NCBI GenBank assembly: GCA_023078685.1
Contig: JALGAS010000001.1
Location: 8,060,001 to 8,124,000 of the forward strand
DNA: 64,000 bases
Origin: Neopestalotiopsis rosae
Taxonomy: Eukaryota; Ascomycota; Sordariomycetes; Amphisphaeriales; Sporocadaceae
Direction of reading: 5' to 3'
Shown here: piece after piece, positions 36,183 to 45,757 of the stretch
Numbering within the stretch: position 1 is the stretch's first letter
Layout: each line of letters opens with the position of its first letter
The notes under the pieces: generated by a model
What the model was told of the DNA's origin: nothing
Databases searched by the model: none
What the model saw: only the letters and a program-made list of their open reading frames with translations
Made by a program: the position numbers and the translations under genes

Positions 36183-36274
36183 GAAAGAAGATCTAGGTCA
36201 CAAGCCGTCGCATTCTTCATACTTCGTAGTATAAATTTTCCAAAGTCACAAAATTTTCAATCCCTTGATTTACG

Positions 36275-37306
36275 ATGAAATCCTCACTTCTGTGTCTCGC
36301 TGCTGTGGTTGCCGTTGCAGCAGGTATCTGCCCACATGCAAGCAGGCAGTCGCAAGGCGAATGGCAGCCGCCTACATCAGATGCTGGTATGTATTCGATA
36401 ATTGTTACAAAGCAGCACTGGAAAAATATCGTTTCTAAGCCCATCCTACAGTGCGAGGACCATGTCCAATGTTGAATACACTTGCCAACCACGGCTATTT
36501 GCCACGGGATGGCAAGAACATCGACCTGAACATCACCATCGACGCACTAGGCACGGCCCTCAACATTGATGCGGAGCTGGCCGAGTTCTTATACGATGAG
36601 GCAATAACAACCAACCCTTCGTATCCCAATGCAACAACCTGTTCCTTGGAGAACCTTGTGAGGCACGATATCCTCGAACATGACGCCAGCCTGAGGTTAG
36701 TCATATTCTTTTCTCACTCCAAGAACATTAAATATCCGTGGGTAAATTCGCGTCTGACTGCATTGTGAGCATAGTCGTGTTGATTATTATTTTGGCAACC
36801 CTCAACCGTTCAACGAAACCATTTTCAATCAGACCAGATCCTGGTGGACTGAAGACATCATTGACACCACCATGGCCGCCAACGCACGCTACGCGAGAGT
36901 TCAGACGTCCAACACCACCAACCCAACATTCTCCTTGAGCCAGCTTGGGAGTGACTTTGGATACGGAGAGAGCGCTGCATACATTATTGTCCTCGGTAAC
37001 AAGACTAGCGGCACAGTCGACAAAAGGATTGTCGAGTATCTTTTTGGTAGGACATTCTTCAAGATTATGTTATATTCCAGAATCTCTTTGCATGCTAATC
37101 GAATCCATCTTACAGAAAATGAGCGCCTTCCCACTGAGGTGGGCTGGTCCCGGGTGACCGATGCTATCACGAGTGATGACCTCGATGACGTGATTTGGGA
37201 AATCATGCAGCTCACACCTGGATTCACTGGGCCCAACGGGACTTCCAACGGGACTGATCTCGCTAAACGCAGCCGTGTGCACGTTTCTAAGCGTGTATTC
37301 CACTAA
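36275..37306 (+). CDS. secreted heme-thiolate peroxidase (chloroperoxidase/peroxygenase family)
   Basis: Four exons (36275-36386, 36452-36695, 36775-37046, 37116-37306) give 272 residues. The signal peptide is MKSSLLCLAAVVAVAAG. RGPCPMLNTLANHGYLPRDG contains the PCP motif whose Cys is the proximal heme ligand. EHDASLSRVDYYFGN contains the EHD acid-base triad, spanning the exon 2-3 junction. The family (peroxidase family 2) carries out halogenation or oxygen transfer with H2O2, outside the cell. EHD rather than EGD places it nearer classical chloroperoxidase than Agrocybe-type peroxygenases. Several N-glycosylation sequons (NAT, NET, NGT) are present. All introns are canonical. Confidence 0.92.
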
Positions 37307-38885
37307 AAGTATCTTTGTTAGTCCGAACACGCAATGCTACTGTAGGGAGATCTCGTGGAAAAGAGCATCTGCGGGGATCAGGGGTTTGTGCACGGGTATT
37401 GAATCTAATTTTTCCTTCTTTCTTTCTTCGGTGCTTATTTTTCTTCCTTCCCTCTTCTGCTGCTCTTGGTTGTTTCAAACGATGGCTTGGAGTGATGGAA
37501 TCAGGAAGTCGCTTTAGAACTACCATACATAGTCTCGATATGCCACATTGTCTCAAAGAATATTGAAGCCCAGTGTTTGTTTGCCACGTCTTCGATGAAC
37601 TACGACTTAATTGACATTCAACGACATAGGACTGGCCCATGCGGGCGAAATTGGGCAAAATTCATGCCACTGTAGTCTACATACAGGCACGCTTTACGAA
37701 AGACCCGAATCGGTGCATGGCAAGGGTATGAAGCCTGCAACTACATGGGGCTTCTTTCGCCGGCGCCGAATTTCCGTGTAAATCAGCAGTATCACGAGAC
37801 CGGACTCCGCGAGAGCCGTCATATCGTGAACCGAACAGCTCCGGGGCAGAGCCAATGCTCAGCAAAAGCAGCCATGGGGCAATTCGATCGCCTCATTGCA
37901 ACATGACTACGTTCATCGAAGTGAGTGCCTAGTTGTCCACGCGCCAATCACGACTATTTTGGGCACATGGTATAACCGACGAACTATGCAGGGCTCCCTG
38001 GGGAACTCGTCTACATACTACGTATAGGCTGGGGGCTCGGGCTGCCAGCCAAGAATTAGCGTTAGTAACTGCCGAAGCTTCGGAGGTAAGCGAGAGAGAT
38101 CGCGTAGATTAGATCTTCTAGATAAGCTTTCTTTGAGGTCCGGTCCGAGTTGTTGCCGCCGTTGCCGATGACGTGTAAAAAGAAAGCTATATGGAGAAGC
38201 AAGAAAACTCCGAACAGGGTCCCATTACCTCGATATTAGAGCAAGATGTTGCTGCCTACATTAGATTATCCTGGTCTACATGGCGTATGCATCCCGTCCG
38301 CTATCACATCGCAGGTAGGCCACGACAGCTTTCAATATTGTTCATCCGGCTTCTGTGATTAGTTCCAGTCTACCTAGCATGTCCCACAAAGTCCATCCCT
38401 GCATATTTGCAAATTACATGTATCTCATTTGCGAAGAGCAACTTTGCCTTCCGGTGAATGACTTCGGACCAAGCCTCGGTGCATCGGAGATTGAAGCATT
38501 CATGTTTTTGAGTATCTACTACCCAGCCGAGCTGCTAATCACTCGCTCTAAAAAGCTCCAGCGGATACGATACCATTATGGGTAGCTGATTGTACATGAC
38601 ACGGATCGCAAGCGCTCAAGATAATGCGGCAAAATGTGTCATGCGAATCCGTCACCAATTGGTTTCATCTTCTGTGATCACCGATATGCGAATATTTCTC
38701 TTCGCAGGAATGGTTTGAAATTCAGGCTCTACGTAATTGTAACGAGATTCTCAAACTGGCATCTACTTGTGCTACTGACTGAACTAGTGGTACATCGAAC
38801 CTTCGTGGGTTCTCTGAACACCAACCTCCAAAATGAAATGATCAAATCGCCTACCGAGGCATGAACAAGTCTCGAATGACCTGGC
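37307..38885. other. convergent intergenic region
   Basis: About 1.6 kb between convergent genes, AT-rich, with only short featureless frames (for example 38355-38585). Nothing recognised. Confidence 0.5.
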
Positions 38886-40232
38886 TTAATCTCGGTAAAT
38901 AGGAGGCGGACAGTCGGGAATACCGGTGGTGCCCATCAACATCTTCTCATCGTAGAAGTCCTGCTGTCGACTCATGTCTTGACCAGTTTCTGTACCTATG
39001 GGTAGTTGCAAGCGTGTGACGCGACCGAGTAGCGTATTGAAGGAAAAAACAAAACGCCGTGCGTTGTTGTCGTAGCTTGCTGGCGGGCATAGATCGCGGA
39101 GCCAAGCTTTGCGCTGCGCCAGGTGGCGCCTGATGAAAAGACCCGCTATGATAAGAATGGAGAGGATGGAGAACTCCACCAGGAGACCTGAGAAGTGCAA
39201 ATGCCTATCGTCGGAAGGCTTGAAACAAAAGATCCCTTGTGTGAAGACGTGGTTACCAAGACCGTCTGACGTAGTTCGGCTTGGGAATACCCAAGAACCA
39301 GCCTGGGGAAAACAAATCGCGTTGTCCGTGTACTCATCGTGACGTTTATGACCATGGCGTTTGTGTTCGTTATGCGTCTGATTGTGTCTTGGCTGGTGTT
39401 CGTGCTCGCTGATGCCACTTCTCTTATGGTCATGGTGACCATCGTTCTCGTAACTTCCATACTTCTTGTTATGCTTGGAACCAGGGCCAGAAGCCTGATG
39501 GGCGGCTTCCTTCAACGAATTTGCAAAGCAACTCAAGGTATCACAGTGATGCATATGGTGCTCTGGCTTACCGAACTCGGCAAAGCCAGCATCATAGACC
39601 TCGTTGAGCTGCTGCTTCCTGCTAGATATCTCCAGCTGCAACTGAGCGATCTCGGTCACCAGACGCTCAAGCTCATCGATACGACTATCAGCGTCTTTGT
39701 TGGGAGACGCGATGTCGCCAGACACCTTCGGAGCCGCCTCGACCAGCTGAGTGCTCACGCCAGACACTTGATTCCCCTCTACCGAAGCAATCCAAGCGTA
39801 GCTATTTTGCCGAAGCTCAACTGTAAAACCAGTGTCGTCCACTCTCGCGCCATCCACGCTCTCGACTGTGACTCGAAGCTCTTCCTGGCCTAATTTGGCA
39901 GGGCGGACATCCCGAGTGATTTCCCAAATAGCCTCAACAAGATGACCATGGTCAATCTGGATGGACCCCGAGCCGGCACCTGCACCGTCCCTAGAAAGGG
40001 TGTGGTTGTTGAGAATAACGTTGATGACTCCCGCATGGGTTTGCGACGGATGGATCCCCAAGGTCAGCTCGAGGGACTTATTGTGAGCGTCGACGCCTGG
40101 GATGGGGAGATCGAGTGTGATGAGAGTTGTACGATCCAAGGTAGCAATGCGAGAGGCGTGTGAGTGGCGCGCATGAGCACTGCTCACTAGTAGCAGAGAT
40201 AGGCCTGCTAGGCGCATCTGTGTAGCCAACAT
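38886..40232 (-). CDS. type I membrane protein with His-rich extracellular segment
   Basis: 448 residues, single exon, first ATG at 40232. The N-terminus MLATQMRLAGLSLLLVSSAHA is a signal peptide. Next is a beta-rich domain of about 150 residues (IATLDRTTLITLDLPIPGVD, GFTVELRQNSYAWIASVEGN), then a coiled coil (DSRIDELERLVTEIAQLQLE). A His-rich stretch follows, with HHMHHCDTLSC and many HxH pairs. The single membrane helix is LLVEFSILSILIIAGLFI, followed by a basic cytosolic tail of about 70 residues. I do not recognise a family. The His/Cys cluster suggests metal binding, but that is inference. Confidence 0.78.
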   Translation of the reverse strand: MLATQMRLAGLSLLLVSSAHARHSHASRIATLDRTTLITLDLPIPGVDAHNKSLELTLGIHPSQTHAGVINVILNNHTLSRDGAGAGSGSIQIDHGHLVEAIWEITRDVRPAKLGQEELRVTVESVDGARVDDTGFTVELRQNSYAWIASVEGNQVSGVSTQLVEAAPKVSGDIASPNKDADSRIDELERLVTEIAQLQLEISSRKQQLNEVYDAGFAEFGKPEHHMHHCDTLSCFANSLKEAAHQASGPGSKHNKKYGSYENDGHHDHKRSGISEHEHQPRHNQTHNEHKRHGHKRHDEYTDNAICFPQAGSWVFPSRTTSDGLGNHVFTQGIFCFKPSDDRHLHFSGLLVEFSILSILIIAGLFIRRHLAQRKAWLRDLCPPASYDNNARRFVFSFNTLLGRVTRLQLPIGTETGQDMSRQQDFYDEKMLMGTTGIPDCPPPIYRD

Positions 40233-41031
40233 GATTGTGGAGAGGTAGGCGTGGTAATTGGTAGAAACAATGCTGAGTGTCTGCAAGTCCTAGAAGCTCT
40301 AACAAGATGGGGGTGGGCTGTATTTATAGAGTCCAGCGAGTATCGAGTCTGGATATTTGAACGCTTTTGCGTCGTAGTCCGGCGTAGAGTCGTCATTTCA
40401 GCGACAACCTCATTAGTGTCAGGCTTTGCTGCGTGCGTGGCCTAGTTGCTAGTAATGTGCCATAGCCCCCGATTACACGGGGTCTGGGGGTTTTTTTTTC
40501 TCTCTCTCAAACTGTACTGTGTTCAAATAGACATGGTCTGTGTTCGACAGTCATAAAGCAACACTTAACAGCGCATGTAACTAAGCTAATCTACCTACCT
40601 GGGTATGTAGTCACTTACACACAATACTACGCGGCTAGCACCGTGTCGTCGGGCGAAAAAGCCATGGTGGGTCGGCCTTCTTGTCCAAGGAGATGCAAAC
40701 CGTTGCGCAAACCAACCGACCGGACAAAAACCCCTGCTCAGATTTTGTAGTGCTTTTCCCACCCATCAAACCATATTCATTGTTATTCTGTTGCCTGGGG
40801 CTAGTCTAGCCGGGCTGCCATCCTCGACTGGATGATCCTGATGACGAACGCGCGGCCGACTATAATAAATGTGGTTCTAATTGCCGGACATGGGCCCCAC
40901 ATGCTCCGAATTACGATGCACTGCACTGCCCAATTAAGTCATGTATGTAAATAAGTATGCAGATACGGGCCTGTTTACACGGAGTTTTGCTAGAGACCAA
41001 CCTGGTTGCACTATTGTACCACACCTCACAG
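40233..41031. other. intergenic region
   Basis: 799 bp between two minus-strand genes. It contains a T9 run followed by a short CT repeat near 40492-40508 and a CTACCTACCT motif near 40590. No gene seen. Confidence 0.5.
40321..40328 (-). promoter_or_regulatory. TATA box of His-rich membrane protein gene
   Basis: Minus-strand TATAAATA about 90 bp upstream of the ATG at 40232. Confidence 0.55.
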
Positions 41032-42996
41032 TTACTTAGCTAGAATCCCAATGATTTCCTTCGCACCACGTTCTCCGGAACGAACCGCCCCCTCCATGTA
41101 ACCTTCCCAAATATCCGAAGTCTCGGTGCCAATGAAGTGCACTCGGTCGTGAGCAGTTTTGATAGACTTGCCCGCTGCCGATGTCAGGACACCCGGAGGC
41201 ATGATGGGACTAGGCGCGCCAAGGAACCACTCGTGCTTCATCCATTCGTACTCGACGACATTAATGGGTTGCGGTACGTCCTGGACCGAAGCCACAAGCA
41301 TCGCAAACTGATCAAGGACCTGTTTGCGCCGCTCAGCACTGGATAATTTCGACCACTGTCGCCCGCGCTCGCCGACGACGAAGCACGTTAGCGAGTACTG
41401 CTTTACCGCGGGTACGCAGGTATCCCGAGTGAAGGTAATGGGGCCGACCTCAGTGTACATGGCACCTGAGAGTCCGGCTTCTCGCCACCAGGGCGCATCG
41501 TAGACGAGTATGACCTTGGCGTAGAACCCCATGACGGTGGTCTCTGATAGCAGCTTCTTGCCTACTGGCAGATCGGGCGTGAAAGTGATCTTGGGGTATA
41601 AATGGGTAGGTACCGAGACAAGCACTCGCTTGGCTTTGAAGGTCCTGCCGTCGACGGCCTTGACAATCATGTAGTCTTTGGTAGTCTGATCAATTGATTT
41701 GACCGGGGTTGAAAGTTTCACGCTATCGGCAGGCAGTTCGGAAGCAAGCCTTTCAGAAAAGCTCTGCATGCCTAGCGGGATCTAGTTAGTTTCGACTTGC
41801 CTTTAAATACATATCGATCGAAGGATGATTTCCGGCCTACCTTCACGCAGTCTCATATACTGCCCGCCGTCTTTCAAATCTGATATCATATTGGCGATAC
41901 CAGTTCCTGAATAGATGTACTTCATAAAGTGGAGAGCACTCATCTCTGTTGCTTCCACGCCCGAAAAGCCATACAGAAGGCGGTTGACAATGTTTCTGGC
42001 ATAAGGGTTGTCGGTCTTGCTGGCCGCAAATTCTGCCAGCGTCAGTTGATCGACCCCAGCCGACTTTGTTCCCTGAAAACTCTCTTCTTCTGCCAGTTTG
42101 ATGGCTTCGTCGTTGATTCCCTTGAGCAAGCCATATACAGCACTCATGTCGGACTTGCTCAGCTACACGTTTTGCTAAATATATGGATATCGACTTCTTG
42201 ATGGTTTTATGCAGAATCGGTGTTTGCATACCTTTGGCTCCCCGTAGGGCGTGGTGGTAATTTTGCCCATTTCATCCTGTGCGATGTCTAGACCCTCCAC
42301 CCGCTGGACCTCCGTATGAAAGCCATACTTTTCTGCCAGGGCAAACATCTTGCTCTGGTTGGTGTCATTGATCCATGCCGCGCCAATATCAACGACACCT
42401 TTCCCTTCTGCGGCCTGAACACTCAGCGTCTTGCCTCCGACACGATTCTCGGCCTCAAGCACGACACAACTGAGACCAGCCTGGTGTACAGCTACGGCAG
42501 CCGTCAGACCGCTGAGTCCAGCACCTACAACGAGGACGTCTAACTCATCATTTGTGACCTTGATAGGACCACCTCTAGTTGCCTGGTCCCGCTCAACGAC
42601 TGTAGTGGCTTCAATCTCGAAGAAATTTTCTGCTGTAGCTACTCTCGGTACCGGTACAAGCACGCTGGGCGGGTACTGAGTCGGGTCCTGACCAAACATC
42701 TTGACTAAAGATGTGCCCAATGGGGGCATCTTCTCGTCCGAGTGATCCACGATGTAGAAACGGATCTTGGTGACATTGGAGGGTGTGGCACCGACAGACT
42801 CAAGACAAAGCTGGAGATTCTTAAAAGCTTGGGCGACTTGCTGCCCGTAGGAAGGAAGTGGCCTGCCGTCCTTGTCATTGCCGAGTTGTCCGGCGATGGA
42901 GATGATCTGGGAGGATGGTGATGTTATTGAGACGTGATTGTATCCGTAGGGTGGGTGCACCCCCAGGGGATTAGAGAAAACAGGATTGGGGCTCAT
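41032..42996 (-). CDS. RidA/YjgF-like domain fused to FAD amine oxidase
   Basis: Three exons (42996-42232, 42162-41841, 41771-41032) give 608 residues. Residues 1-135 form a RidA-like (YjgF/UK114) domain: IISIAGQLGND, GQQVAQAFKNLQLCLESVGA, FFEIEATTVV. Residues 150-608 are a flavin amine oxidase with the dinucleotide motif VVGAGLSGLTAA, RVGGKTL, and the C-terminal FAD motif FIGTETSDIWEGYMEGAV. Amine oxidases make imines and RidA proteins hydrolyse reactive imines or enamines, so the fusion is logical. However, the Arg that defines catalytic RidA (in P-x-R-S of E. coli RidA) appears replaced (YPPSVLVPV here). The domain may therefore be structural or have another activity. This gene is at the edge of the tailoring-gene cluster. 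Confidence 0.93.
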
Positions 42997-43487
42997 TGCC
43001 GCTGCTTCGTGCTCCAAATATTCTTGAACGAAAAGAAAGAAAAGTACAAAATTTAAGATCACGGTTGGGCGACTGGGAGACCACAAAGGAATGCGCGTTG
43101 AGAATTAATAAAAGTCAAACCGATTGCAGCAAACATGATTTTGAAGCATGTCTACATACCTAAGCAAGATATGTATACGATCGAGATATAATACAGCCGA
43201 AACGCATGTCAGACAGAATAGGGCCAGGCTTAGCCTGCAAGCGAAGATAACTACCGCAAAGCCCTCGTGCTGCAGGATATAGACGATGTTCAGATATTTG
43301 CGTGCAGGATAAAGCTGATCGTCTAGCCGTTGTTCAACGGTATCTAAGCGCTCGCCTTGGTGTGCACTACTGGGGTGTTGCCGTCAATACAGGTGCATTT
43401 TTAGGGTGGTATAGTCCTGACCCCCGCTCCCACTGCCCCGCCTCCCCGCTGATTTGAACTGTCGGGGGCCGCGGCCAGCGTACTTGA
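42997..43487. other. intergenic region
   Basis: 491 bp upstream of the amine oxidase fusion. Its 3' part is GC-rich (around 43430-43470). Nothing recognised. Confidence 0.5.
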
Positions 43488-45264
43488 TCAAGCTACTAGC
43501 AGACGGAAGTCATTCTTTTCCATCACAACGTGCAGGCCATAGGGGCCGAGATTTGCACCTTCCCCCCACAGCATCTCCAAGAGTTCCATGGCTCGAGTCA
43601 AAACTCCAATTCGTAAGCCGCTTGCTGAAACGAGTTGGCGCGCTTTTTCCTGGTTTCGACTGTCCTGGAGGCACGAAGCAGCGATCACTCCGGGCCACAA
43701 GAGTATCGTCATCCAAGAGGTATGTGATACGGCTAGTAAGAGGTCAAGGCATAGATTCGCATGCTCCTCTAGTTTTGCCTTGTATTCGGGGAGGTGCTGC
43801 CTTGTTACAGGATAGAATGCGCTATAGAGATAAATGAGGAGCGCGTGGGGATAAATTTCGAAGACAGCAGTTCCAATTTCTAGCCTACCATTTTCAGTTG
43901 CTGAAGTGCTAGCAGGTCTGAAGCTGGTGATCTGGAGGCGTATGTCTTTGGACAGCGCTGCACTTGGCTGCAAGTCCTTGTTTTCCTGGACTGCTCTTCG
44001 CCGCTCCCAATACATGTCATTTATGGAAGGGATCAATCCTAGGAGGCCGCTATAGTCGGCAAACAAGTAGCTCGATGTCTGAGAACTTCAAAAGTTTGTA
44101 CTATGAGGTAGTGATCTTTGCTGATCTTTGGCATCCAGTCCGAAAGGTGTGATAGTGACGACAAATGCGTGGTAGGTGTAAGTCTCCACTACGAAATCTT
44201 TCAAGGCGCGTGTCTCGCCGTCCATATCATCGGGCGATATCTCCAATAGCTGGGCCACCAGCCATCGGCAAGCCCTGAGGTGCAGCATATCGCTTCCGTC
44301 CGAGCTGCCGTTGAATATCTGCGGATGATGGGATAAATCTTGGCATTGGATTTTTGAGTAACATCGAAAGAGGAAGCAGTATAGTGTAGAAAGGTTAGAT
44401 TCTTCAAGAGAACGATGAAATTCACGAACCTCAGCAATATAAAGCAAAAGCATGATTAGAAGTGTGTGCACCTGCTTAGATACACTCCACTTACCAAAAC
44501 TCTGCCCCGATATCTTTAGCATAGTGACAATATAGTCGTATTGACTCCAGGCGGCGATGGCGATGTCTTTTGATTTTGTCCTACCAACCATATGCACTCC
44601 AGCAAGGACCAAAATGGAACTTGCCAGTAGCTCATGCCGGGTTGCCAGCGAAAGCACGAGACTGAGGTACGGATTGTGCGTTCCGTTCCTTGTTGATAGC
44701 ATGAGAGCTGTCTCCGTGATATAATACTCAAGGAGGACCAAGGAGATTTTAGTACCCATGATATTAGAATTCAAACAGTCCCGGGAAGACGGAGGACTTC
44801 TGGCAATTCTGAGAGGATCGTCAGTCGTCGTGTTCTCGTCGCTGACGATGCTATCGGGCGTCGACTGCTGTAGAAGCGATACTGGCAGCTGGCCGATCAC
44901 AGTAAGTTCGTCGTCATCATGATCAATGTCATCTCCCAGGCCAGAAGGCCCTGGAGGGTGTGGCACTACGATTTGAGTGGCTCGGTTTCTGGGCGCCTTC
45001 CCGCCGCCGGGCCAGGCGCAGGCAAAGTGTCGCTGAGCACACGCACTGTAGATTGGTCTCGTCTCTGTCAATTCGGTCTCTCCTCAGCTTATAAAGCTCG
45101 CGCTCTCTAGAGTTGAGTCTTGTGAATATATGCCTACCATCGCACTTCTTTCTGCGGTTCCTGCACGTCAAGCAGCCGCTCTTGGTACGAGGATACGGCA
45201 GCCTGATGGCCCGACGTGCAGTGCTAGTCAGGCAGTGGGTCATATTGTTCGAACCCCCAGTCAT
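43488..45264 (-). pseudogene. Zn2Cys6 transcription factor, probably inactivated
   Basis: Exon 45264-45138 and exon 45064-43488 join in frame (568 codons). The DNA-binding start is GCLTCRNRRKKCDE, then TRPIYSACAQRHFACAW. The fourth zinc-ligand Cys expected before SAC is Tyr (codon TAC, one transition from TGC). The rest matches the fungal-specific factor domain (ALMLSTRNGTHNPYLSLVLS, VETYTYHAFVV, LFADYSGLLGLIPSINDMYW). An in-frame TGA at 44088-44090 interrupts it, with coding-like sequence in the same frame on both sides. No canonical intron that removes the stop was found; the nearest GT..AG is 23 nt and breaks frame. A truncated but functional protein, or a missed intron, remains possible. 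As the only regulator seen in the cluster it was presumably its pathway-specific factor. Confidence 0.72.
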
Positions 45265-45757
45265 CGTGAATGCTCAGATTTGATCAAGACCCTCGAACAA
45301 CCTGAGATGTGGTGATTACACAATTGGGTACAAGCTTCCAGGGATTGTTCGTGAGAGGTGTATAAGCAAATTTGCCGTAATTTTTTCATAGAAGCAATGG
45401 AATAACACTGTAATTTTATCTCTGTCCATATGTCCTAGTACCGAGGTCTGATGGAGGAGCGAAGATGTGCCATGGACCCCACGGGCCTCCTGAAGATCGA
45501 CTAACTGAAGACACACCCTTGTGCCTCGGAAACCACTTTCTTCCAGGATCGGTGACTTAGTTTGACGTGAGAGCCAATATACGGTTTAGAGACGCGTCAA
45601 TTTTATCCATGTCGAAATACTTTACAAACACGGTTGGTCCGGCGCCTCGTGAGGATAATCGCATGCAACTTGATCAATCTGACGCCGCAATCGCTGAACT
45701 CGTGGACGGACGGTGGAAGGGGCTGCTGACGACAAACTTCAAATTGATTTGCTAGCC
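45265..45757. other. intergenic region
   Basis: 493 bp upstream of the regulator gene; short featureless frames only. Confidence 0.5.

Larger units (their letters stand above)
33531..36274. other. AT-rich gene-poor region
   Basis: About 2.7 kb without a convincing gene. Base composition is visibly AT-richer than the flanks and stop codons are frequent in all frames. The longest frame, 35333-35764, has no recognisable domain. It could hold decayed repeats, but I see no terminal repeats. Confidence 0.55.
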
